Positions 37,613-42,986 of a stretch of 42,986 nucleotides of DNA are shown here, one piece after another. Below the pieces are notes generated by a model. It was not told the DNA's origin. It saw only the letters and a list, made by a program, of their open reading frames with translations, and ran no database searches. The stretch is taken from IMG/VR virus record IMGVR_UViG_3300046836_000153, positions 1 to 42,986 of that record. One strand, given 5' to 3'. Position numbers and translations under genes: made by a program. This DNA comes from a virus. Numbering within the stretch: position 1 is the stretch's first letter; every line of letters starts with the position of its first letter.

Positions 37613-37785
37613 CACTCACCCAAATCATCGGTGCCTATCTCGTCTCGCTCTGTCTGTGCGTCTTGGCCCTCCAAGGGCTGGTCAGTCTGCGTGATGTCCG
37701 TCGGCGGCATCGGGTGCGGCAGGAATGTGACCGGATGGCCCGAGAGCGGGATGACGAACTCGCCCTCTGGCGGGAAGGCTGGTAA
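37609..37785 (+). CDS. Small membrane protein, 58 aa
   Basis: The start ATG at 37609 overlaps the preceding stop. Residues 4-26 (TQIIGAYLVSLCLCVLALQGLVS) form one membrane segment, followed by a basic and acidic helix (RRRHRVRQECDRMARERDDELALW). A small early membrane protein might affect host envelope or replication attachment; nothing specific is visible. Confidence 0.65.
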   Translation: MTLTQIIGAYLVSLCLCVLALQGLVSLRDVRRRHRVRQECDRMARERDDELALWREGW

Positions 37786-38009
37786 TGAAGCGAGACCTCG
37801 CCACTATTGAGCGTGAGATTGACGCGCTGCGTCACGAACTCGAAACGATGGTCCGCAGTAGCGTGCCCATCGAAGGCTATCAGGAAGACGGGACGGTGCT
37901 ACAGGTGCAGACCGCGCTTGAAGCCATGATCAAGCTGTTCGGTGGCGAGCGGGTGGCGAAGTGGGTACGGGATCTCACGTTTCTGATCGAGCGGAAGGAA
38001 CTGCCATGA
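37785..38009 (+). CDS. Hypothetical protein, 74 aa
   Basis: The ATG shares the preceding TAA (TAATG). The N-terminus (MKRDLATIEREIDALRHELETMV) is a coiled-coil helix; the C-terminus includes VQTALEAMIKLFGGERVAKWVRDLTFL. Family not recognised. It is tightly coupled on both sides. Confidence 0.65.
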   Translation: MKRDLATIEREIDALRHELETMVRSSVPIEGYQEDGTVLQVQTALEAMIKLFGGERVAKWVRDLTFLIERKELP

Positions 38010-38149
38010 AGCGTGTGCCCGTCAAGAAGCGCCGCTCCGTCGAACCGCCGGCAGACCTCCGCTGTAGCGTCTGTGGGAAGCCCCTCGCGGCCCACTGGTG
38101 TCAGGGACCACGCTGGGTCGGCTGTCAAGGAGCGTTGCGTCGTGGCTAG
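38006..38149 (+). CDS. Small zinc-binding protein, 47 aa
   Basis: ATG at 38006 overlaps the preceding stop. The basic N-terminus (MKRVPVKKRRSVEP) precedes RCSVCGKPLAAHWCQGPRWVGC (C-x2-C ... C-x7-C), a four-cysteine zinc site. Probably nucleic-acid-binding; family not recognised. Confidence 0.65.
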   Translation: MKRVPVKKRRSVEPPADLRCSVCGKPLAAHWCQGPRWVGCQGALRRG

Positions 38150-38354
38150 AATTCTGCTGGAAACCGACAAGTTCCGCGTCGTGGAAGACGACAACGGGAA
38201 CAAGTCCGTTGAACGATTCGATGGAGTGGCCGCAATGGGCGAACCCCGATGGCGGGATTTGAAGTTCGGAGAAGCCGACGCGACGTCGCGTCTCTTGCGC
38301 GATTGGATCTTCCTGCATTGTGCAGTCTGTAGCGATTTGAAGGAGCGTGAGTGA
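38142..38354 (+). CDS. Hypothetical protein, 70 aa
   Basis: A GTG at 38142 follows AAGGAG and overlaps the previous gene by 8 bp. The protein VARILLETDKFRVVEDDNGNKSVERF... begins with a beta meander and ends in a helix with two cysteines (LHCAVCSD). Its stop overlaps the next ATG. Family unknown. Confidence 0.6.
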   Translation: MARILLETDKFRVVEDDNGNKSVERFDGVAAMGEPRWRDLKFGEADATSRLLRDWIFLHCAVCSDLKERE

Positions 38355-38932
38355 TGCCGATTATTGCGAAGGGTGGCGACACGAAGACCTATGCACTCGC
38401 GACAGAGGGCGTGCATCAGGCCGTCTGCGTCGATGTGATTGACCTCGGGATGCTGAAATCCGTGTATGCAGACGAACGGACAGGCGAGCCGAAGATCCAG
38501 CACAAGATTAACGTGGTGTGGCAGATTGACGAAACGCGCGACGACGGGAAGCGGTTTCTCCTCTACAAACGCTACACGCTCTCTCTGCACGAAAAGGCCA
38601 CGCTGCGGCACGACCTCCAGAGCTGGCGCGGGAAAGCCTTCAACCCGGAAGAACTCTACGGGTTCGACGTGGAGAAACTGATCGGGGCGAACGGGCTGAT
38701 CAACGTGCAGCACAGGAAGTCGGATGATGGGACGAAGACGTACGCGAACGTCGTCGCCGTGATGCCGCTGGTGAAGGGCATGATCAAGATGGTCGCGAAG
38801 GACTACGAGCGTCCTGAGCCGGACACCTCATTCCAGGCAGGGCCGACGAGACCAGACCCGGCGCCGCAGGACAACTTCGTAGAGCCCGACTGGGGCACCG
38901 CCGACGATGATCCCAATGAGCCACCCTTCTAA
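38354..38932 (+). CDS. Conserved phage replication-module protein, possible ssDNA-binding protein
   Basis: AGGAG at 38341 precedes the ATG. The 192-residue protein has the pattern of a conserved phage family: a beta-rich core with TYALATEGVHQAVCVDVIDLG, INVVWQIDE, RYTLSLHEKATLRHDLQSW, LIGANGLINVQH and YANVVAVMPL (about 12-150), and an acidic tail ending WGTADDDPNEPPF. An OB-like core with an acidic C-terminus ending in aromatic residues is the hallmark of SSB-type proteins, hence the suggestion. It lies among nuclease and replication-like genes. Confidence 0.6.
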   Translation: MPIIAKGGDTKTYALATEGVHQAVCVDVIDLGMLKSVYADERTGEPKIQHKINVVWQIDETRDDGKRFLLYKRYTLSLHEKATLRHDLQSWRGKAFNPEELYGFDVEKLIGANGLINVQHRKSDDGTKTYANVVAVMPLVKGMIKMVAKDYERPEPDTSFQAGPTRPDPAPQDNFVEPDWGTADDDPNEPPF

Positions 38933-39281
38933 CGTGGCTGAGCGCACCGTCCGAGAGCTCGTCGGTCTGATTCAAGCCGAACTCGCATCCGTGTGCGACC
39001 TCACGCCAGATCGTGCGTCCGAGATGCTGAATCAGGCCACGGCGCTTCTCGGCAACTGCCTCGACGAACAGCGTGAGGCGGACCAGGCGTACAAGGTGAT
39101 TCTCCTGCACTGCCTGCGTAACGCGGAGAAAGCGAACCGCGCAAAAATAGAGGCCGAGTGTTCGCCGCAGTGGGCGGCCTACACACAAAGCCGGGATACG
39201 CTGAAATTAGTGGAGCAGATGATTATCAGCTTGCGGCAGTTCTTGCGGACCCAGGCAGAAACGATGAGGCTCTCGCGATGA
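38916..39281 (+). CDS. Helical hypothetical protein, 121 aa
   Basis: ATG at 38916 lies within the previous gene's last codons; a GTG at 38934 is an alternative. The protein is all helical (ERTVRELVGLIQAELASVCDL, then LRNAEKANRAKIEAECS) with likely coiled-coil packing. It may partner the preceding protein. The stop overlaps the next ATG. Confidence 0.6.
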   Translation: MSHPSNVAERTVRELVGLIQAELASVCDLTPDRASEMLNQATALLGNCLDEQREADQAYKVILLHCLRNAEKANRAKIEAECSPQWAAYTQSRDTLKLVEQMIISLRQFLRTQAETMRLSR

Positions 39282-39853
39282 GACAAGTTATTAAGCAACT
39301 CAAGCACGGAGATGCGATCCCACCTGGAGAGCCCAAACGGTATTACAGTTCGCACGGGTACGTGCGTCTTCGGTGGCGCGTCGGATCAAAACAGTACGTG
39401 GAATGCTACGAGCATCGCCTTGTCGCTGGTGCTGTCCAAGGACGACACGTCCACCACAAAAACCATCAGAAGGACGACAATCGCCCAGAGAACCTTATTA
39501 ACTTGGCTCCATCTGAACACACGCAGGAACATCATCCGTTCCTGTGGGATATCGATGAAGCGATTTGCCGTTACCTTGACGGTGCGTCAACGGTCGAATT
39601 GTCTGCCATCTACGGTAAGGATACGTCGCAGATTTATCATGGCATACGCGCCAGAGGTATACGTATGCGAACCGCCCAAGAAGCGGCGCGACGGCAGGAC
39701 GTGGACGTTGTTGAATTTCGTCGTCTCTACAGCCAAGGCGTACGAGTGAGTGCTATTGGGGCGAGACTGGGCGTCAGTTCCACTGTGGCCCATCGTATTC
39801 GCCGTGATCTCGGTCTTGCACCATTTCCTCCAGGTAGGCCTAGGACGGCATGA
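39278..39853 (+). CDS. HNH endonuclease with C-terminal helix-turn-helix repeats, 191 aa
   Basis: ATG at 39278 overlaps the previous stop. Residues 20-85 contain YYSSHGYVRLRWRVG, EHRLVAGAVQG and VHHKNHQKDDNRPENLINLAPSEH, the HNH core of homing-type enzymes (HH...N...H). Residues 95-185 hold two helix-turn-helix-like units (STVELSAIYGKDTSQIYHGIRARGI and GVRVSAIGARLGVSSTVAHRI), as in site recognition domains. Unlike classical free-standing homing genes it is coupled on both sides. Confidence 0.9.
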   Translation: MRQVIKQLKHGDAIPPGEPKRYYSSHGYVRLRWRVGSKQYVECYEHRLVAGAVQGRHVHHKNHQKDDNRPENLINLAPSEHTQEHHPFLWDIDEAICRYLDGASTVELSAIYGKDTSQIYHGIRARGIRMRTAQEAARRQDVDVVEFRRLYSQGVRVSAIGARLGVSSTVAHRIRRDLGLAPFPPGRPRTA

Positions 39854-40254
39854 ACCCCAACTACGAGCGGCCTGCGTTTAGCCCACAGGCGAGACAGCGG
39901 CCCCACGCACTCAAGAAGCGAGACAATAAGCGCGACGACGAGAAACTGGTCCGTGCAGCACACGCAGCGGTCGATGCGAGAGACGGTCGCCAATGTCGAT
40001 GTTGTGGACGCAGGGACAAATTGCACCGGCATCACATCGTATTCCGCAGCAAAGGCGGCAACGATACGACCGAGAATTTGGTTACGATCTGCGAATTCTG
40101 TCACGCGATGCTCCATGCGCGGCAGTTGTGGATCTTCGGGAAGAACGCCGACGCGCGGCTCACGTTTGAGATTCACGAGGCGGCGGTGGTGGATCTGTTT
40201 GGGGTACGTCCATTACCGCCGCATGTGAAAATCACCACGGATCGGAGACGCTAA
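39850..40254 (+). CDS. HNH endonuclease, 134 aa
   Basis: ATG at 39850 overlaps the previous stop. The compact HNH domain is complete: CRCCG (49-53), then HRHHIVFRSKGG (59-70), TENLVTICEFCHAMLHA (74-90). The two C-x2-C pairs would hold structural zinc and HH plus the later H the catalytic metal. A basic N-terminus (RQRPHALKKRDNKRDDEK) may bind DNA. HNH proteins often assist packaging or recombination; here the context is the early operon. Confidence 0.9.
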   Translation: MNPNYERPAFSPQARQRPHALKKRDNKRDDEKLVRAAHAAVDARDGRQCRCCGRRDKLHRHHIVFRSKGGNDTTENLVTICEFCHAMLHARQLWIFGKNADARLTFEIHEAAVVDLFGVRPLPPHVKITTDRRR

Positions 40255-40697
40255 TGGAACATCAACACGGCTGGCTCACGATTACCTGCGACACGCCGTT
40301 CTGCTCCAATAGCCTCACCATCGCCCCGCACGTCACCGACGTGGTCGCCACGATGATGAAGGGCGGCTGGCATCGGACGCCTGACGGTTCGAACGTGTGC
40401 CCGTTTCACCCCGGCAGTGGTCTCAGTGTACTCCTTGCGCTCCAACTCGATAACATTCATCACGAGGTACAGCAGATGGCCCAGACGATTGACGAACTCA
40501 AGACCTTAGTGCAGGCGTTCAACGCGACCCTCACGGCGGACGTCGCCGCAGCGGCGCAGGCGATTGCGGACCTGAAGGCGGAGATTGCGACCCTGAAGGG
40601 TGCCCCGCCGGCATCGGTGGACTTCCAGCCGGAGCTGGATGCGGCGAATGCCCAGTTGGCTGCGCTGGAAGCGGCCACGGCGAGCGCGAAGAGCTAA
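40254..40697 (+). CDS. Two-part protein: zinc-like N-terminus and coiled-coil C-terminus, 147 aa
   Basis: TAATG overlap at 40252-40256. Residues 1-55 have ITCDTPFC (C-x4-C), then NVCPFHPG (C-x2-H), a possible zinc site. Residues 65-147 are a long Ala-rich coiled coil (DELKTLVQAFNATLTADVAAAAQAIADLKAEIATLKG) like those of oligomerising adaptors. Function not known. Confidence 0.65.
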   Translation: MEHQHGWLTITCDTPFCSNSLTIAPHVTDVVATMMKGGWHRTPDGSNVCPFHPGSGLSVLLALQLDNIHHEVQQMAQTIDELKTLVQAFNATLTADVAAAAQAIADLKAEIATLKGAPPASVDFQPELDAANAQLAALEAATASAKS

Positions 40698-40699
40698 GC

Positions 40700-41002
40700 A
40701 TGGGGAACCGGACCTCGTTCACGGCGGCGGTCAGGGCGTATCTCACGGCCCGTCCTGGGGTGTGGGTACATGCGGGCGTGCTGCAGGAGATCGGGGGCCG
40801 GTTCGCGTCCAGAACGCGTATTTCTGACGCGAGGAAGCAGTTGGAGGCGGAGGGGCTGGGGACGATTGCGAACCAGCTCCAGCCGGTGTGGTTTGACGGG
40901 AAGATTGTGCGGAGGGACTCGTTTTACCGGTTTGAGCCGAAGGTGGTTGAGGCGCCCAAGGAACAGGTTGGGCACGATTTGAATGAATGGGGATTGCGAT
41001 GA
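40700..41002 (+). CDS. Winged-helix-like DNA-binding protein (putative), 100 aa
   Basis: The protein contains FTAAVRAYLTARPGVWVHAGVLQEIGG, SRTRISDARKQLEAEGLGTIANQL and YRFEP, in the order helix, helix, recognition helix, beta wing. The RISDARKQL segment resembles the recognition helix of small phage winged-helix proteins. It ends with an overlap to the next gene. Assigned by pattern. Confidence 0.55.
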   Translation: MGNRTSFTAAVRAYLTARPGVWVHAGVLQEIGGRFASRTRISDARKQLEAEGLGTIANQLQPVWFDGKIVRRDSFYRFEPKVVEAPKEQVGHDLNEWGLR

Positions 41003-41445
41003 AATCAGGACTGCTCACGGGATGCCTCGTCACGGCCCTCAGCGCCTCGCTGGGCGCCCAGACGCCCCAAGCCCTGGCTACGATTGCGGCGTTCGGCCAA
41101 CACGTCTGGCTGGACGTGGCGCGGCAGGATCCCGGCATTCTCACGTTCGGGGGCTGGGCGTTTGAGTGCTCGAGCGGGACGCAGGCCATCACGGAACTCC
41201 TGATTGACGGGACGGTGGCCACGAATGTGGTCTTGTTCCCGGCGGCGCGGGAGGATGTCAAATTGTGGGCGATGACGTACAGCGTCTGTGATTTTGCCCA
41301 TACGCCGTACTACTCGGGGGTGAATGCATGGCTGTCTGTCGCGGACTCCCATCTGGCGGTGGGACCGCATGCTGCGCAGTTACGGATTCGGAATACGGCG
41401 GGGGTGATGACGCTGTCGCCGCCGGTGGGGTTCGACGTGAAATGA
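40999..41445 (+). CDS. Exported Ig-like protein, 148 aa
   Basis: ATG at 40999 overlaps the preceding stop. Residues 1-20 (MKSGLLTGCLVTALSASLGA) are a Sec signal peptide with cleavage SLGA/Q. The mature part contains GWAFECSSGTQAITELLIDG and GPHAAQLRIRNTAG, an Ig/fibronectin-like sandwich as found in surface proteins of environmental bacteria. A secreted protein in the early operon may act at the cell surface, for example in exclusion of other phages (inference). Confidence 0.65.
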   Translation: MKSGLLTGCLVTALSASLGAQTPQALATIAAFGQHVWLDVARQDPGILTFGGWAFECSSGTQAITELLIDGTVATNVVLFPAAREDVKLWAMTYSVCDFAHTPYYSGVNAWLSVADSHLAVGPHAAQLRIRNTAGVMTLSPPVGFDVK

Positions 41446-41449
41446 AGGA

Positions 41450-41478
41450 TTGACGGCTGAGGATGCGACGTGCATAAT
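41450..41478 (+). promoter_or_regulatory. Sigma70-type promoter
   Basis: TTGACG (41450-41455) and CATAAT (41473-41478) are separated by 17 bp; each matches the consensus at 5 of 6. Transcription would start near 41485, giving a leader of about 330 nt before the gene at 41816. Confidence 0.65.
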
Positions 41479-41487
41479 CGCCCCATC

Positions 41488-41523
41488 AAAAAGAAGCGCC
41501 CCTGCTCGGAAAAGCAGAGGCGC
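41488..41523 (-). terminator. Intrinsic terminator for leftward transcription
   Basis: On the minus strand GCGCCTCTGCT (41523-41513) pairs with AGCAGGGGCGC (41506-41496) with one mismatch and a 6-nt loop, followed by TTCTTTTT (41495-41488). It would stop an antisense transcript coming from the right. On the plus strand the same hairpin lies at the very 5' end of the RNA from the 41450 promoter. Confidence 0.6.
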
Positions 41524-41767
41524 GGATCGTCGAACGGGTGGAGCGTTCGGAGCGACCTTGGGTTTATCCCAAGCGCATCTTACCAAACACCCACGACAAT
41601 TCAATCTCTTTGGTGGTTCCAGCTTCGCGCCGAAAAGCTGATCAAATCGGGGAAGTGCGCTGCCGCCGGACATCTTCGCGCCCCGTCCGTCATCGTCGTG
41701 AAGGTGACGTGTTCATGGTTTCCGTAGGAGCCCCACAGGGCAGATGACGGAAAAAAGATGTCCGGCT

Positions 41768-41802
41768 TTGTACAGTACTTGTACCAGTACAGATTAGTAC
41801 TA
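41768..41802. repeat. Clustered GTAC motifs, iteron or operator-like
   Basis: GTACA-GTACT-TGTAC (41770-41784) is an inverted repeat with 5-bp arms; AGTAC-AGATTA-GTACT (41786-41801) is a second one. Five GTAC cores occur within 32 bp, spaced 4 to 11 bp apart, immediately upstream of the ribosome-binding site of the gene at 41816. Confidence 0.6.
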
Positions 41803-41815
41803 GCGTAAGGGGAAC

Positions 41816-42175
41816 ATGGCTCTTTTTAGAACACAACCTGATCCGCTCGCAGACGCCTTCGACATCTTCTGGCGTGCCTGTCCTCGTCGTGAAGGGGGCA
41901 AACTGGAGGCCGAGAAGCAGTACCGCCTCGCGCTGAGCCATGCGAGCCCCGAGGTCATCCTGGCAGGAATCGAAGCCTACAAGGCGCACATGCCCTCGGA
42001 GCGGCAGTATCAGGTAACGCCCAGTAAGTTTCTGTCGCGGGGGATGTATCTGGACGAATATGAGCCGGTGGTTGTCAAGGCGGTTTTTCGGGAGTGTGAC
42101 CATGAGCCGAGATGTGGGAACAAGCGGTGGTGTGAGGCCTTGCGGTTGAAGGCCGCACGGGAGCAGACGGCATGA
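41816..42175 (+). CDS. Replication-organiser-like protein, 119 aa
   Basis: AAGGGG precedes the ATG. The protein follows the pattern of the C-terminal domain of phage replication O/DnaT-like proteins: FDIFWRACPRREGG (15-28), A-x-x-x-Y-x-x-AL (33-40), VILAGIEAYKAHM (47-59), and TPSKFLSRGMYLDEYE (68-83). In larger proteins this module helps load the host helicase. Here it stands alone after the structured region and GTAC repeats, which suggests an initiator or loader of host replication proteins. A short Cys/His tail (CDHEPRCGNKRWC) follows. Confidence 0.7.
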   Translation: MALFRTQPDPLADAFDIFWRACPRREGGKLEAEKQYRLALSHASPEVILAGIEAYKAHMPSERQYQVTPSKFLSRGMYLDEYEPVVVKAVFRECDHEPRCGNKRWCEALRLKAAREQTA

Positions 42176-42372
42176 CGTTTCACTGCTGGCGCTGGGGCTT
42201 CTGGTGTCGCATGGGATCCCAAGGGCGAGGGGTGACAGCGGGGTGGATGCCGCCCCTCTTTAGCGAGCGACAGGGGTTGAGGAAGAGATGGCGTCTTGGC
42301 GGCTTCGTCGTGATGCTATTGGCCGTATGTTCCACACAGGGGCCGACAGTATGCGAAGACGAGGCTTGGTAG
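42172..42372 (+). CDS. Hypothetical small protein, 66 aa
   Basis: The ATG overlaps the preceding stop (ATGA). The peptide is rich in Trp, Arg and Gly (MTFHCWRWGFWCRMGSQ...) with a hydrophobic segment near the C-terminus (FVVMLLAVCS). No domain recognised; the coupling is the main support. Confidence 0.5.
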   Translation: MTFHCWRWGFWCRMGSQGRGVTAGWMPPLFSERQGLRKRWRLGGFVVMLLAVCSTQGPTVCEDEAW

Positions 42373-42378
42373 GCGATG

Positions 42379-42397
42379 CCAGGACACCGCTACTCCA
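42379..42397 (+). repeat. Leader repeat D, copy 1
   Basis: CCAGGACACCGCTACTCCA recurs with two changes at 42774-42792. Each copy lies just before the ribosome-binding site of the next gene (42411 and 42809). Confidence 0.75.
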
Positions 42398-42410
42398 ATA
42401 GGAGCGAGGG

Positions 42411-42767
42411 ATGAGTAAACAGCCTGTGTATGGCTATCCATGCGTGACCGATCCTAACGATTTCATCCCGGACGGCGAGTGCTGCTCACCAGACGAGATG
42501 GAACGGCATCGGCTCGCGTGCGCGAACTTCGGCAAGCCCGCATACGAGCCGAACAAGGGATGTTTCACAGACCGCGATGAATCGGGCCAGATGGTGCGTC
42601 ATGTGCTCCGCACATCGTGGGGGATCGGGACGAACCTCATCGCGTCCTGCGACGACTGCGGGGAGCCGTCAGACGATCTTATGACGTGCCACGAATGCCA
42701 CGAGCAGGAGTTCTGCGTCGTGTGCTGGCGGCTGCATGAGAAATCACACGACCGCGAGGATCGCTAG
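42411..42767 (+). CDS. Protein with C-terminal B-box-like zinc finger, 118 aa
   Basis: AGGAGCGAGGG precedes the ATG. The N-terminal part has scattered cysteines (C11, C24, C25, C37, C51). The C-terminus has an ordered set C80-x2-C83-x9-C93-x2-C96-x5-C102-x2-C105-x3-H109-x3-H113, close to the cross-brace spacing of B-box or related zinc fingers, which are commoner in eukaryotes. Likely protein- or nucleic-acid-binding; the function is unknown. Confidence 0.65.
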   Translation: MSKQPVYGYPCVTDPNDFIPDGECCSPDEMERHRLACANFGKPAYEPNKGCFTDRDESGQMVRHVLRTSWGIGTNLIASCDDCGEPSDDLMTCHECHEQEFCVVCWRLHEKSHDREDR

Positions 42768-42773
42768 GTGAGT

Positions 42774-42792
42774 CCAGGACGCCGCTACGCCA
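42774..42792 (+). repeat. Leader repeat D, copy 2
   Basis: CCAGGACGCCGCTACGCCA matches 42379-42397 at 17 of 19 positions and precedes the start of the VRR-NUC gene. Confidence 0.75.
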
Positions 42793-42808
42793 TGCCACGG
42801 GAGACGAG

Positions 42809-42986
42809 ATGAGCCTGTCACGTAGAAATCCTCGCAGAGACGGAAACGAGAGCGCTTTGGTGATGGCGCTCGAGGCGCAAGGCTTCGTCGTGATGCGGGT
42901 CAGTGGCGCCGGCTGTCCTGACCTCGTGGTTTGGCATCGCGCGAGCGGGAGGGCGTGGCCCGTGGAAATCAAGCAACCGAAAGGGA
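42809..42986 (+). CDS. VRR-NUC nuclease, N-terminal part (cut by window end)
   Basis: The protein starts MSLSRRNPRRDGNESALVMAL; ESALV...GF is the opening helix with the family's conserved Glu. AGCPDLVVWH (34-43) carries the catalytic Asp38 and WPVEIKQPKG (50-59) the catalytic Glu-x-Lys. These are the VRR-NUC signature, a PD-(D/E)XK nuclease that cuts branched DNA. The frame runs off the window and is completed by bases 1-123 after a 4-base overlap. A role in resolving replication or packaging intermediates is likely. Confidence 0.9.
   Translation, partial: MSLSRRNPRRDGNESALVMALEAQGFVVMRVSGAGCPDLVVWHRASGRAWPVEIKQPKG

Larger units (their letters stand above)
41446..41815. other. Structured region before the replication-like gene; candidate origin or RNA leader
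   Basis: No convincing gene lies in these 370 bp; a GTG-started frame at 41538-41747 (69 aa) is possible but unsupported. They hold a promoter (41450-41478), a mismatched hairpin (41496-41523), a large inverted repeat (GCCGGACATCTT at 41665-41676 with AAGATGTCCGGC at 41755-41766, and CCGTCATC at 41687-41694 with GATGACGG at 41743-41750), and clustered GTAC motifs up to the Shine-Dalgarno sequence of the next gene. Confidence 0.55.

Noticed and set aside
41380-41673. Leftward frame across the structured region before the replication-like gene
   Set aside because: It passes through an intrinsic terminator of the same strand and has no start signals; the overlapping rightward frames at 41450-41727 are also unsupported.
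1-42986. Integrase, excisionase and attachment site
   Set aside because: No tyrosine or serine recombinase signature was seen in any plausible gene. The XRE regulator alone does not show a temperate life style.

Overview
The window reads as one complete genome of a short-tailed (podovirus-like) tailed dsDNA phage, opened inside a gene. The last gene (from 42809) is the N-terminal part of a VRR-NUC nuclease, and bases 1-123 carry its C-terminal part. The reading frame is restored exactly if the terminal GGGA at 42983-42986 is the same GGGA as bases 1-4, giving a closed circle of about 42,982 bp and a 98-residue nuclease. The DNA is GC-rich. The host is not named by any gene. Signal peptides ending in GAQ or AAQ and an Ig-like exported protein recall secreted proteins of Acidobacteriota/Gemmatimonadota-type soil bacteria, which is a weak inference. 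I see no integrase, tRNA, CRISPR array, phage RNA polymerase, DNA polymerase or replicative helicase.

Layout. There are four transcription blocks with two divergent and two convergent junctions. (1) The early rightward block starts at an XRE-type regulator (36668) and runs through the end of the window into 1-2968. It holds small unknown proteins, a possible ssDNA-binding protein (38354), two HNH endonucleases, a small replication-organiser-like protein (41816) behind a structured 370-bp region, the VRR-NUC nuclease, an orphan DNA methyltransferase (723) and a DUF3850/ASCH-type protein (2504). (2) A leftward block (5687 down to 3055) has ten small, translationally coupled genes, several with zinc-binding cysteine pairs, behind a good sigma70-type promoter set within nested palindromes. 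The two blocks converge on an 11-bp GC hairpin at 2988-3029. (3) The late rightward block (5945-35781) holds TerS, TerL, portal, small head genes, an attenuator-like leader, scaffold, major capsid protein, decoration-like protein, adaptor, three unusual signal-peptide proteins, a tail-hub-like protein, a tail fibre, five probable ejection proteins, small membrane proteins, a fibre-like protein with a Val-Ile-Pro-Pro linker, a clan GH-A-like glycosidase, and a cassette of small membrane or lipoprotein genes. (4) A short leftward block (36625 down to 35844) lies back to back with the regulator.

Two genes interrupt the late block on the opposite strand, each with its own promoter: a 70-aa membrane protein (21643-21855) and an HNH homing-type endonuclease (32912-33472). 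These look like morons. These two, the regulator at 36668 and the leftward gene at 36292 share one geometry: a -10-like hexamer, exactly 7 bp, then ATG, with no Shine-Dalgarno sequence. This suggests leaderless mRNAs. Most other genes are coupled by ATGA or TAATG overlaps.

The items most worth following are the leaderless promoter set, the antisense moron, the run of three exported late proteins, the terminator/antiterminator leader before the capsid operon, the structured TerS-TerL gap, the structured region with GTAC repeats before the replication-like gene, and the palindromic operator over the regulator's -35 box.
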